DNA of 64,000 nt from Paraperibacillus esterisolvens. Its GTDB lineage: Bacteria; Bacillota; Bacilli; Bacillales; DSM-1321. Made by a program: the position numbers and the translations under genes. This document shows positions 26,369-34,117 of this stretch, piece by piece (the first letter of the stretch is position 1; every line of letters begins with the position of its first letter). The stretch covers positions 1,240,001-1,304,000 of the forward strand of contig NZ_CP143545.1 in NCBI RefSeq assembly GCF_046237625.1, given 5' to 3'. Under the pieces are notes generated by a model. That model did no database searches, was not told the DNA's origin, and saw nothing but the letters and a program-made list of their open reading frames with translations.

Positions 26369-27565
26369 GTGGATGCTGTTGAAATATTAGAGAATACTGA
26401 TAAAATTTTTCCCTGCTTTCAGCCCGTATTCAGCGCGGATGGACACCAGGTGATCGGGTACGGGGTACTTGGCAGGATTCAATCAGGCAGTCAGGCGCAC
26501 AGCCTGGATTCCTTTCTTAATGATCCTGACATACCTGACGAATACAGGATTGAAGTGGAGAATATCATTCTAGAAAGGGCGCTGACCAAGCTTGGGGCAG
26601 CCAGTGATTCTGCGCTTCTTTTCATCAATAGAGACCCTGATCTGTTAATGCAGGATCATGGGGAAGGGTATCTTGAAATACTTAAACAGCACCTCCCGGA
26701 TAAGCTGGATATGATCATGCTTGAAATCTCAGAAGCAAACTATAAAGGGGAACTGGATCCTCTCTATTATATGCTTACATATTTCCGTACCTATGGAATG
26801 GGTGTGGCTATAGGCAATCTTGGGGAAAAGAGCCATATGGAGAGGATAGCCAAGCTTTCTCCGCAAATCCTCAAAATGAACTTAAAGACCATGCGGAACA
26901 GCGGGGGCCAGAATGACTTAATGTATCCTGTTAAAATGCTTGCAAGGAAAATGGGTGCTGCCCTGCTTTTTGAAGGTATCGAAAATAATTATGATATGCA
27001 CTATGCCTGGAAGAATGGCGGCCGTTATTATCAAGGAACATATCTTCATGCACCCATTGGGCATTTTGTCGACAGGAATATCCTTAGAGATAAATTTAAG
27101 GAAGAATTTCATGAATTCATACTGCTGGAAAAAAGCAAATTGGAAAAGGTCTATGAAATTACGGTGAATTTTCAGACCCGTCTGGCTGAACTGCTTGCAA
27201 AATTCAAGCGCCGCCAAGCGGGAACTGAGCTGCTGCAGGCGCTTGCCATGGAATTGGAAACTATGTGCTTCAGGCTTTATATTTGTGATGAAGAAGGCTT
27301 TCAAAAGTCTCCCAATTTATTCAGGTCTAACGGTTCCTGGATCATCCAGGAGGAGTACCGCAGCAAAAACTGGAGCTGGCGTCCATATTTCCTGGAAAAC
27401 ATCATTAAAATGATACATGAAAAAAAGGGCTTCCTTTCCGATGTGTATAGTGATATTGAAACAGGTGATACCATCAGGACTTTCTCTTATCCCTTGAGCG
27501 GGAAAGATTTTTTATTCCTTGACCTTTCTTATTCTTTTCTGTATGAACATGATGTATTACTATAG
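26369..27565 (+). CDS. ykuI: YkuI orthologue with degenerate EAL domain
   Basis: The 398-residue protein aligns by eye along its whole length with B. subtilis YkuI: EAL-like domain (about 10-245), linker helix and a C-terminal PAS-like domain (RSKNWSWRPYFLENI). The catalytic/metal positions are altered: the EVL motif reads GVL (Gly32, codon GGG at 26462), the Asp of VDN reads Gly in AIGNLG, and KID reads KMN. Glu in LFEGIE is retained. Hydrolysis of c-di-GMP is therefore unlikely. The frame opens at 26318, but GGAGGGG precedes the GTG at 26369, which matches the YkuI N-terminus. Confidence 0.9.
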   Translation: MDAVEILENTDKIFPCFQPVFSADGHQVIGYGVLGRIQSGSQAHSLDSFLNDPDIPDEYRIEVENIILERALTKLGAASDSALLFINRDPDLLMQDHGEGYLEILKQHLPDKLDMIMLEISEANYKGELDPLYYMLTYFRTYGMGVAIGNLGEKSHMERIAKLSPQILKMNLKTMRNSGGQNDLMYPVKMLARKMGAALLFEGIENNYDMHYAWKNGGRYYQGTYLHAPIGHFVDRNILRDKFKEEFHEFILLEKSKLEKVYEITVNFQTRLAELLAKFKRRQAGTELLQALAMELETMCFRLYICDEEGFQKSPNLFRSNGSWIIQEEYRSKNWSWRPYFLENIIKMIHEKKGFLSDVYSDIETGDTIRTFSYPLSGKDFLFLDLSYSFLYEHDVLL

Positions 27566-27575
27566 CAGTATGCGG

Positions 27576-27602
27576 AAACCTCCAGTTAAGGAGGTTTTTT
27601 TG
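27576..27602 (+). terminator. Terminator of ykuI
   Basis: AAACCTCC-agttaa-GGAGGTTT followed by T-rich sequence. Confidence 0.85.
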
Positions 27603-27722
27603 TATGGAAATATTATCCGAATGGGCATTAGATGAAGATTTCAAGTTTTTTGCCTTCAGGTTCGGGTAAAAAAACGATATAGATATCATAATCCATACAA
27701 AATTGTACTAAGGAGTGACAAG

Positions 27723-28403
27723 ATGATGAAAAAACTGATGACTGTCTTTACTGCCATGTCCCTATTCTTTAGTACCGGAATAACCGCCATCCATGCAGAG
27801 AGCAATGGAAGCCGTCAATCCCATATACATAAGGAATCAGCCTTTGACGTACTGACTGGAGCGTTTGCCGCCCAGGTTTCATTGAGTTATAAGGGACAGA
27901 GCCTTGAAGGTGTAAGGGAAACTCTTAAACCTTATTTCACAGAGTCATTCATTGATAAATTCATTAAAGAAAATGTAGTGAAAATAAACGGGGCTTTTCA
28001 GACTCTTGGATCAGATGCGGCTGTGTATTATGTTCCATTCTTCAGTTATGATAAACAGACGAAGTTGAAAGCTGAAGAAGATACTGCGGTTATTTCGGAA
28101 AAATTTAATGCGAGCAGTGAAGGTCCGGTAGGGTATGATGACCATACGGAAAGTGTTCATTTAGTTAAGGAAGGGAACACATGGAAGATCGAGGATATCC
28201 GTAACAGCCTGGCCGCAGAGGAAGATCTGGAAGAGGAAGCAGCCGTGGACGATGGCGGAACGGCATCTGCTGGAGCCGGGGCCAATGAACTGAATGTACT
28301 GACAGAAAGTGCAGCAGCCGGTCTTGGGGCTGCCTTCGCAGAAAGGATTGACCTGGCAATCAGTCTTGTTGGTACTGCCAGCATTTCAGCCAGTTTAGAA
28401 TAA
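27723..28403 (+). CDS. Secreted protein of unknown function
   Basis: The 226-residue protein starts with a signal peptide (MMKKLMTVFTAMSLFFSTG, cleavage probably after IHAES). It continues with a domain of about 130 residues with a strand-rich pattern (SYKGQSLEG, YYVPFFSYDKQT, EGNTWKIEDIR) resembling the DUF3993-type Bacillus proteins. The C-terminal 60 residues are Ala/Gly/Glu-rich and low complexity. No catalytic motif is visible. AAGGAGTGACAAG precedes the ATG. It is a single gene between two terminators. Confidence 0.75.
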   Translation: MMKKLMTVFTAMSLFFSTGITAIHAESNGSRQSHIHKESAFDVLTGAFAAQVSLSYKGQSLEGVRETLKPYFTESFIDKFIKENVVKINGAFQTLGSDAAVYYVPFFSYDKQTKLKAEEDTAVISEKFNASSEGPVGYDDHTESVHLVKEGNTWKIEDIRNSLAAEEDLEEEAAVDDGGTASAGAGANELNVLTESAAAGLGAAFAERIDLAISLVGTASISASLE

Positions 28404-28438
28404 AAAAAGTCCGGTTCCAATGTGGACCGGATTTCTTT
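28404..28438 (+). terminator. Terminator of the secreted-protein gene
   Basis: AAGTCCGGT pairs with ACCGGATTT across a 10-base loop, with A-rich and T-rich flanks. Confidence 0.75.
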
Positions 28439-28449
28439 CGATGAAAAGA

Positions 28450-28562
28450 AGCGGAGCTGCATGTGTATCATAAGGCTTCCTGCAGCTCGGTATGATCGTT
28501 ATTAATCTTCCTCGCATACCTTGCCTGGGCACCGCTTTAGGGCTGCAAATAGAGAACTCATG
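28450..28562 (+). repeat. Post-terminator intergenic repeat, copy C
   Basis: Head AGCGGAGCTGCATGTGTATC, a shortened centre and the tail TAGGGCTGCAAATAGAGAAC. It starts 12 bases beyond the T-tract of the upstream terminator, in the same orientation, and ends just before the stop of the convergent thioredoxin-fold gene. It is the shortest of the four copies. Confidence 0.65.
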
Positions 28563-28568
28563 CTGGTT

Positions 28569-28817
28569 TTATGCCCTTTCCCCCTCTATGCAAAGTATCT
28601 GGCGGATTTCTTCCAGCTGTGAAGGTGTATAGGGTTTTCCTTTAATAATAAGAACAGGTGTGGAAAACATATTATAGGTATTCATCAATGTCTTTCTCGC
28701 CGCCCCATCACTTTTTATATTTTTTTCATCGTAAGCGATTCCGTGCTCTTTCAAAAACAATTTGATGAATTCACAAGGCGGGCAGTCCGGCTGGGAATAA
28801 AGGATGACTTTCTGCAT
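28569..28817 (-). CDS. Glutaredoxin/NrdH-like thiol protein
   Basis: The 82-residue protein has the redox motif CPPC in YSQPDCPPCEFIK, the cis-Pro motif STPVLII and a C-terminal helix (SQLEEIRQIL), a complete small thioredoxin/glutaredoxin fold. It may reduce ribonucleotide reductase or another protein disulfide; the partner is unknown. AAAGGAGCAGCAAG precedes the ATG. It converges on the secreted-protein gene across the repeat copy C. The 250-base gap to ykuJ holds only AT-rich promoter-like DNA. Confidence 0.85.
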   Translation of the reverse strand: MQKVILYSQPDCPPCEFIKLFLKEHGIAYDEKNIKSDGAARKTLMNTYNMFSTPVLIIKGKPYTPSQLEEIRQILCIEGERA

Positions 28818-29075
28818 CTTGCTGCTCCTTTCTTAGAGGCCTGGCTTCATATGTGTTATTTTAAGGCATGGAGCCGGCAAAGTGAAATTTTTTCAAAACA
28901 TTTAATTTTTATGATCCTGCACTTATTTATGTACAAATATGCCGCATTAATTTATTCTGTTTATATGGGCATGGATATCTTAACATTTTTATTTGACATG
29001 CAGCATAAAAGGATAGAATCTTAAAAATGGTCCAACCTATTTTTAAGGTCTTACATAATGGAAAGGAGTGAGCGC

Positions 29076-29315
29076 ATGTCTCAGTTGCAGGGGATTCTGA
29101 CAAGGTTAAAAAGTCTTCAGGATCAGGCTAAAGAAACTGAACAAGCTCAGCGTTTTTTTGAAATTGAAGGAGTTAGGAAATGCCAGGTGACTTTCTTCAA
29201 TAAAACAGAAACCTTCGAGTTAGAAGTCTTCAATGATAAAAGTAAATCATCCAAATATCAATTCGACAATATCGATATGATCGCCATCGAAATATTTGAC
29301 CTGTTGAGCGCCTAA
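29076..29315 (+). CDS. ykuJ: YkuJ family protein
   Basis: The 79-residue protein MSQLQGILTRLKSLQ...FDNIDMIAIEIFDLL matches YkuJ over its full length by eye. Its function is unknown; the family is a small alpha/beta protein found in Bacillaceae and related Firmicutes. AAAGGAGTGAGCGC precedes the ATG at 29076; the six upstream in-frame codons are therefore excluded. A terminator follows. ykuK, which lies next in B. subtilis, is absent. Confidence 0.88.
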   Translation: MSQLQGILTRLKSLQDQAKETEQAQRFFEIEGVRKCQVTFFNKTETFELEVFNDKSKSSKYQFDNIDMIAIEIFDLLSA

Positions 29316-29339
29316 GAGTCCTTTATGGACTCTTTTTTT
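29314..29339 (+). terminator. Terminator of ykuJ
   Basis: AAGAGTCC-tttat-GGACTCTT followed by seven T in total. Confidence 0.88.
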
Positions 29340-29482
29340 ATTTTCGTAATATAACGGGTTCAATGTTATAATGTAGGCAGGAAATGGACGGGGCGGACTA
29401 AAAGAAATGATCTAAAAAAAGAAAATCCAGGTATGTTTTTCATTCCCTCTCTTAAAACTAGTCTTAAGGAGGGATTCGATTG

Positions 29483-29632
29483 ATGGATGTTCCCAGAGTC
29501 AGGTGCCCGGTCTGCCAAATGGAAGCAGTGATGGATGAACAGGTGATCACTGCCCAATCTAACCAGAATATCATCTATACCTGCCCGATTTGCCAATATA
29601 TTAAAAGGAATATTAAAACAAACAAAGGGTAA
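29483..29632 (+). CDS. ykzF: YkzF-like small zinc-ribbon protein, 49 residues
   Basis: AAGGAGGG lies 9 bases before the ATG (an in-frame TTG one codon earlier is also possible). The protein MDVPRVRCPVCQMEAVMDEQ... has two paired cysteine knuckles, CPVC and CPIC, 22 residues apart, and a basic tail (IKRNIKTNKG), so it should bind one zinc ion. Its position between ykuJ and ykuL matches B. subtilis ykzF. A TATAAT at 29367-29372 may be its -10 box. A GGCAGG...CCTGCC hairpin lies between it and the next gene. Confidence 0.75.
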   Translation: MDVPRVRCPVCQMEAVMDEQVITAQSNQNIIYTCPICQYIKRNIKTNKG

Positions 29633-29699
29633 ATACATATACCGATATAATGGCAGGAATTCCAGCCTGCCAACATACAAGGGTGAGGAGATTTCATAA

Positions 29700-30146
29700 A
29701 TGATGAGCGTTTATAGTGAAGAATTATTAGAAATGGATATCAGCGGATTTATAATCCCTTCAGAAAGGGTGGCCCATGTACAGGGCGGAAACAACCTGGA
29801 ACATGCACTGCTCGTATTGACAAAGACCGGATATACAGCCATCCCGGTATTAGATCCTCAATATAAACTTCAGGGCCTGCTCGCAACACCAGCCATCCTG
29901 GACTCCATCCTCGGGCTGCAGCGCATAGAATTTGAACAGCTTGAACAAAAGAGAGTTGCCGAGGTCATGAGCTGTGACATTCCAAGGCTTAAGATCACGG
30001 ATAAAATTAAAAAAGGCCTGGCTCTTCTCATTGACCATCCGTTTGTGTGCGTGGAAAATGAAGAAGGGTACTTTGAAGGAATATTGACCAGAAGGGCCCT
30101 TCTCAAAAAGCTGAATCAAGACCTGCATACCAAAAGGTCAGTTTAA
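29700..30146 (+). CDS. darB: c-di-AMP-binding CBS protein DarB/CbpB (YkuL)
   Basis: A 148-residue tandem CBS-domain protein (IPVLDPQYKLQGLLATPAIL, then VCVENEEGYFEGILTRRAL) matching YkuL. In B. subtilis this protein, renamed DarB, binds c-di-AMP; when free of it, DarB stimulates the (p)ppGpp synthetase Rel and pyruvate carboxylase. Here too it sits directly upstream of ccpC. GAGGAG is 9 bases before the ATG. A clear terminator separates it from ccpC. Confidence 0.9.
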   Translation: MMSVYSEELLEMDISGFIIPSERVAHVQGGNNLEHALLVLTKTGYTAIPVLDPQYKLQGLLATPAILDSILGLQRIEFEQLEQKRVAEVMSCDIPRLKITDKIKKGLALLIDHPFVCVENEEGYFEGILTRRALLKKLNQDLHTKRSV

Positions 30147-30171
30147 ACTCCCTTTATCAGGGAGTTTTTTT
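30144..30171 (+). terminator. Terminator of darB
   Basis: AAACTCCCT-ttatc-AGGGAGTTT plus further T residues, overlapping the stop codon. Confidence 0.88.
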
Positions 30172-30281
30172 ACATGCAGGAATCATGGTGGCCCAGCCTG
30201 CGGACTGTCTTGTCATACAAACAGGACTGGGTCATAATTATTTTGATGCGTCGACTAAAAAAATGGTGGGGAGGCATCCAT

Positions 30282-31154
30282 ATGGCTTTCAATGAATTTA
30301 AGCTTCTGTCCGTCCTCGCTCAGGAAATGAATATGAGAAAAGCAGCTGAAAGGCTGTTTGTTTCACAGCCGGCCCTTTCCCAGCGCCTGCAAACCATCGA
30401 AAAGGAATGGGGAGCCAAGCTTTTTATCAGATCTCAAAAAGGGCTGACTCTTACACCCGCGGGAGAATCCGTCGTTAAATTGGCCAATGAGTTTCTGGAC
30501 AGGGAAGAGAAGGTCCGGGAAGAAATCCAGCTGCTTGATTCAAGGGTACATGGCACCCTGAAAATTGCCTGTGCGTCCATTGTGGGTTTAAAATGGCTTC
30601 CGCAGGTGCTGAAAAAATTCCTGCAAAAGTATCCTGGGGCTAAAATCTCGCTGATAACGGGCTGGAGCAGTGAGATATTGAAGACGCTTTATGAAGGCCA
30701 GGTTCATATTGGCATCATCAGGGGGACTCCGGATTGGAAGGGTGTTAAGAAGCACCTCTTTAAGGATCAGCTTTTTCTTGTGGATACAGAGATGAAGCAT
30801 TTGGAGCAGGTTATTGAAACGGACAGGCCTTTTATCCAGTTCAAGAGCGACTCAAACTATTACCAGGAAATCCATGACTGGTGGCACAGACAGTTTCAGT
30901 CAACACCAAAGAGGACCATTGTGGTTGACCAGATTGAAACCTGCAAGCAGATGGCTATGAACGGGATCGGCTATGCCATCCTTCCGGCCATCACATTGAA
31001 TGAAAGTGAAAAAAGCATCTACAAGATTCCCCTGCTCGATGAATTTCAGCAGCCGATCGAAAGGGATACATGGCTCCTTGGGTATGAATCAGCCTTCTGT
31101 CTTAAACAGGTGGAGGCATTTGTTGAAGTGGTGCAAGACCACCTGAACACGTAA
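30282..31154 (+). CDS. ccpC: LysR-type citrate-responsive regulator CcpC
   Basis: The 290-residue protein has an N-terminal winged helix (EMNMRKAAERLFVSQPALSQ) and a substrate-binding domain (SLITGWSSEILKTLYEGQVH, QIETCKQMAMNGIGYAILP) nearly superimposable on B. subtilis CcpC. CcpC represses citZ and citB (citrate synthase, aconitase) and is relieved by citrate. The frame opens at 30174, but GGGGAGG precedes the ATG at 30282. Neither target gene lies in this window. Confidence 0.92.
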   Translation: MAFNEFKLLSVLAQEMNMRKAAERLFVSQPALSQRLQTIEKEWGAKLFIRSQKGLTLTPAGESVVKLANEFLDREEKVREEIQLLDSRVHGTLKIACASIVGLKWLPQVLKKFLQKYPGAKISLITGWSSEILKTLYEGQVHIGIIRGTPDWKGVKKHLFKDQLFLVDTEMKHLEQVIETDRPFIQFKSDSNYYQEIHDWWHRQFQSTPKRTIVVDQIETCKQMAMNGIGYAILPAITLNESEKSIYKIPLLDEFQQPIERDTWLLGYESAFCLKQVEAFVEVVQDHLNT

Positions 31155-31203
31155 ACGAAATTGGAAACAGCCTGCTGCCGTTTTTCTGGCTTGTCATGGA
31201 TGA

Positions 31204-31232
31204 TTTACTTTGGTAAAGTAAAAAAATACTAT
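31204..31232 (+). promoter_or_regulatory. Candidate dapH promoter overlapped by a palindrome
   Basis: TTTACT and TACTAT are separated by 17 bases and could be a weak sigma-A promoter. TTTACTTT-ggt-AAAGTAAA (31204-31222), a perfect 8-bp inverted repeat, covers the -35 box and spacer, the usual position for a repressor. The regulator is unknown. Confidence 0.45.
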
Positions 31233-31259
31233 ACATAGAGAATTGGGAGGAACTTTGCT

Positions 31260-31970
31260 TTGAAAATGATGGATGCAAATGAAATTATTTCGTTTATACA
31301 AAATAGTACAAAATCAACTCCGGTAAAGGTTTATGTGAGAGGCGACCTAGAGGGGATTGAATTCGGTGACAGCTCACAGACATTCATAACTGGCAATGCG
31401 GGAGTTGTTTTCGGTGAGTGGGCAGAAATCGAGAAAGCATTACGCGAAAATGAGTCAAGAATTGAAGATTATGTAGTGGAAAATGACAGGCGCAATTCTG
31501 CCATCCCGCTGCTTGATATGAAAAATATCAAAGCACGAATTGAGCCGGGTGCCATTATCAGGGATCAGGTTGAAATCGGGGACAATGCGGTCATCATGAT
31601 GGGTGCTTCTATAAATATTGGTGCTGTTATCGGTGAAGGGACCATGATTGATATGAACGTAGTGCTTGGCGGACGCGCGACAGTCGGCAAAAACTGCCAT
31701 ATCGGTGCTGGTTCTGTGCTTGCCGGAGTGATTGAACCGCCTTCTGCAAAACCGGTCATTGTCGAGGATGACGTTGTCATTGGAGCGAATGCTGTCGTGC
31801 TTGAAGGAGTTACAGTGGGCAAGGGTGCAGTTGTGGCAGCCGGCGCCATCGTGATCGATGACGTTCCTCCATACACAGTGGTTGCAGGAACACCTGCCAA
31901 AGTCATTAAAGAAATTGACGAAAAGACAAAATCTAAGACAGAAATCAAGCAAGAGCTTCGCCAGCTTTAA
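31260..31970 (+). CDS. dapH: Tetrahydrodipicolinate N-acetyltransferase DapH
   Basis: The 236-residue protein has an N-terminal alpha/beta part and a left-handed beta-helix of hexapeptide repeats (IGDNAVIMMGASINIGAVIG, IGAGSVLAGVIEPPSAKPV). It acetylates L-2,3,4,5-tetrahydrodipicolinate with acetyl-CoA, opening the acetylated branch of diaminopimelate/lysine synthesis. GGGAGG is 9 bases before the TTG, giving the N-terminus MKMMDANEI found in B. subtilis. dapL follows after 66 bases. Confidence 0.95.
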   Translation: MKMMDANEIISFIQNSTKSTPVKVYVRGDLEGIEFGDSSQTFITGNAGVVFGEWAEIEKALRENESRIEDYVVENDRRNSAIPLLDMKNIKARIEPGAIIRDQVEIGDNAVIMMGASINIGAVIGEGTMIDMNVVLGGRATVGKNCHIGAGSVLAGVIEPPSAKPVIVEDDVVIGANAVVLEGVTVGKGAVVAAGAIVIDDVPPYTVVAGTPAKVIKEIDEKTKSKTEIKQELRQL

Positions 31971-31973
31971 TTA

Positions 31974-32008
31974 ACAATCCCTGTCAGGAAATCCTGGCGG
32001 GGATTATT
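31974..32008 (+). other. Stem-loop between dapH and dapL
   Basis: AATCCCTGTCAGG pairs imperfectly with CCTGGCGGGGATT. It lacks a strong T-tract, so it may slow or partly stop transcription or mark a processing site within the dapHL operon. Confidence 0.5.
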
Positions 32009-32036
32009 TAAAGGAACCGAAAGGGGAAAAAAGGTG

Positions 32037-33158
32037 ATGAATCCTTTTGTAACCATCAGACGCGATCTTCATAGAATACCTGAAATTGGATTCAAGGAAT
32101 TTAAAACTCAGGAATACCTGTTGAATTATCTGGAGGGACTGCCAGAAGACAGAATGGAAATTAAAACCTGGCGCACCGGTATCTTTGTAAAGGTAAAGGG
32201 AGCAAATCCCCAAAAGCTGATCGGCTACCGGGCAGATATGGATGGCCTTCAGATTAACGAGGAAACAGGGCTTGAATTTCAATCTTTGCACGACGGGCGC
32301 ATGCATGCTTGCGGCCATGATTTTCATATGAGCATTGCCCTCGGTGTACTGACACACTTCGTTCATAACGTGGTGGATGATGACCTTTTGTTCATATTCC
32401 AGCCGGCAGAAGAAGGCCCGGGCGGTGCTGAGCCCATGCTGCAATCCGAAATCATGAGAGAATGGATGCCGGATATAATTTTTGCCCTCCACATTGCACC
32501 GGAATATGAAGTAGGCACAGTGGCCGTTAAGGAAGGCCTGCTGTTTGCAAACACGTCTGAACTATATATCGACCTTAAAGGAAAAGGCGGACATGCTGCC
32601 TATCCTCATCTCAGCAATGATATGATCATAGCAGCGGCCTCCCTCATCGGACAGCTGCAGACCATTGTGTCAAGGAATGTTAACCCGCTTGATTCGGCGG
32701 TTATTACTCTGGGAATTATAAACGGGGGGACCGCACAGAATATCATAGCCGAAAAAGTGCATCTCGAAGGAACCATCCGGACTTTTTCAGAAGAAAATAT
32801 GAGACATGTAAAATCCAGGATCGAAGACATAGCAAAAGGCATTGAAAAAAGCTATGGCTGCCAGCTGGAGATTGATTATGGAGCCATGTATCACCAGGTA
32901 TATAATCATGAGGAGCTGACCCGTGAGTTCATGGAATTTGCCCGTGAACATACAAACATCCACATTCATGAATGCAGCGCTGCCATGACTGGAGAAGACT
33001 TTGGATTCATGACCAGGGAGATTCCAGGGTTCATGTTTTGGCTCGGAGTGGCATCAGAACACGGACTTCATCACGCAAAGCTTGTGCCCGATGAAGCGGC
33101 GATTGATAAAGCGATTGAACTTGCGGTAAAGTATATAGAATATAAAGGAAAAAGATAA
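32037..33158 (+). CDS. dapL: N-acetyldiaminopimelate deacetylase DapL
   Basis: A 373-residue M20 metallopeptidase-family enzyme with HACGHD, PAEEGPGG and the C-terminal SEHGLHHAKL metal/substrate motifs. It removes the acetyl group from N-acetyl-LL-diaminopimelate. A GTG at 32034 is also a possible start; the ATG at 32037 has GGGG 11 bases upstream. It matches B. subtilis YkuR by eye along its length. With dapH and patA it completes the acetylase branch. Confidence 0.93.
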   Translation: MNPFVTIRRDLHRIPEIGFKEFKTQEYLLNYLEGLPEDRMEIKTWRTGIFVKVKGANPQKLIGYRADMDGLQINEETGLEFQSLHDGRMHACGHDFHMSIALGVLTHFVHNVVDDDLLFIFQPAEEGPGGAEPMLQSEIMREWMPDIIFALHIAPEYEVGTVAVKEGLLFANTSELYIDLKGKGGHAAYPHLSNDMIIAAASLIGQLQTIVSRNVNPLDSAVITLGIINGGTAQNIIAEKVHLEGTIRTFSEENMRHVKSRIEDIAKGIEKSYGCQLEIDYGAMYHQVYNHEELTREFMEFAREHTNIHIHECSAAMTGEDFGFMTREIPGFMFWLGVASEHGLHHAKLVPDEAAIDKAIELAVKYIEYKGKR

Positions 33159-33172
33159 GAGCTGTCTCGTAT

Positions 33173-33210
33173 TTTAAAAAAGCAAAGCCCGGGAGTTTCC
33201 CGGGCTTTGC
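33173..33210 (-). terminator. Terminator of mscS (minus strand)
   Basis: A perfect 12-bp stem, GCAAAGCCCGGG with its complement, 5-base loop. On the minus strand it runs into TTTTTTAAAA. The plus side has no T-run, though the hairpin may still help end dapL. Confidence 0.85.
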
Positions 33211-33259
33211 TGCGCTGCCTATTGTATTCTTTGGCAGAAGCGGGCAGTTTCAAATGCCT

Positions 33260-34117
33260 CTACTCTTGTTCGGGGAGGTCCCGGCAGATATCAGGAACTG
33301 CCATCCCATGCCTGCGGAGCGTCTCACCCATAATCCGGAGCAGCTGAGTGAGTACAGCCGCCCGCTCACCGCTGGCTGTTCTGCCTATGATCCTGAGCTC
33401 ATTCTGTGGAATGTATAGGTCGCTGCTCAATACGCTTGGCCCATCCAGGATGGATGGATTGTCAGTCTTAAATCTATTGAATGCTTCCTGTATCAATTCC
33501 TGTGCGAGGTCCGAATCTGAAGGATACGAAATACGGAAATCAATGAGCGTTTTCATATTCGCCCTTGAGTGGTTGCTGAGATTGGTGATGCCCCGGTTGG
33601 GGACATAATGGAGAGTCCCGTCAAATCCCCTGATGTGCGTTGTACGCAGACCTACCTGTTCAACAATGCCTGAAAAAGTTCCGATTGTCACGTGATCACC
33701 TACATCCATCTGCCGTTCAAGGAGGAGAAAGAAGCCTGTCACAACGTCACTCACCAGCCCCTGGGCGCCAAACCCCACAGCAAGGCCAACAACACCTGCA
33801 CCAGCGAGGACCGCAGTGGCGTGGATACCCAGGATCTGCAGGATGGTCACTATCAAAATGAATATAAAAACATATCCAATAATATTTGAAGTCAGGCTCT
33901 CAAGAGTTTTGACCCTTGCTGCAGATACCTTCTTCTGTGACTGCAGGGTTGAAAAGCTTTTATGTACCACTTTTTCGGCTATTGCCCTTGCAATATAAAA
34001 GATAATCACTATGGCCAGGATTTTGAGAAGACTGGCACCCAGCGAAATCAGTATCGAGGCATAATTCAATTCCAACAGGCTGTTGAAAGCCCCATTTCCC
34101 TTAAAAATGTCAAGCAT
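33260..34117 (-). CDS. ykuT: Small-conductance mechanosensitive channel (YkuT)
   Basis: The 285-residue MscS-family protein has an N-terminal helix, two further membrane helices, the pore helix with Gly/Ala pattern (AVLAGAGVVGLAVGFGAQGLV) and the cytoplasmic beta domain (RQMDVGDHVTIGTFSGIVEQ, PNRGITNLSNHSR). It opens on membrane tension to release osmolytes. A TTG three codons upstream is in frame, but AAAGG is suitably spaced only from the ATG at 34117. The B. subtilis neighbour ykuS is missing here. Confidence 0.9.
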   Translation of the reverse strand: MLDIFKGNGAFNSLLELNYASILISLGASLLKILAIVIIFYIARAIAEKVVHKSFSTLQSQKKVSAARVKTLESLTSNIIGYVFIFILIVTILQILGIHATAVLAGAGVVGLAVGFGAQGLVSDVVTGFFLLLERQMDVGDHVTIGTFSGIVEQVGLRTTHIRGFDGTLHYVPNRGITNLSNHSRANMKTLIDFRISYPSDSDLAQELIQEAFNRFKTDNPSILDGPSVLSSDLYIPQNELRIIGRTASGERAAVLTQLLRIMGETLRRHGMAVPDICRDLPEQE

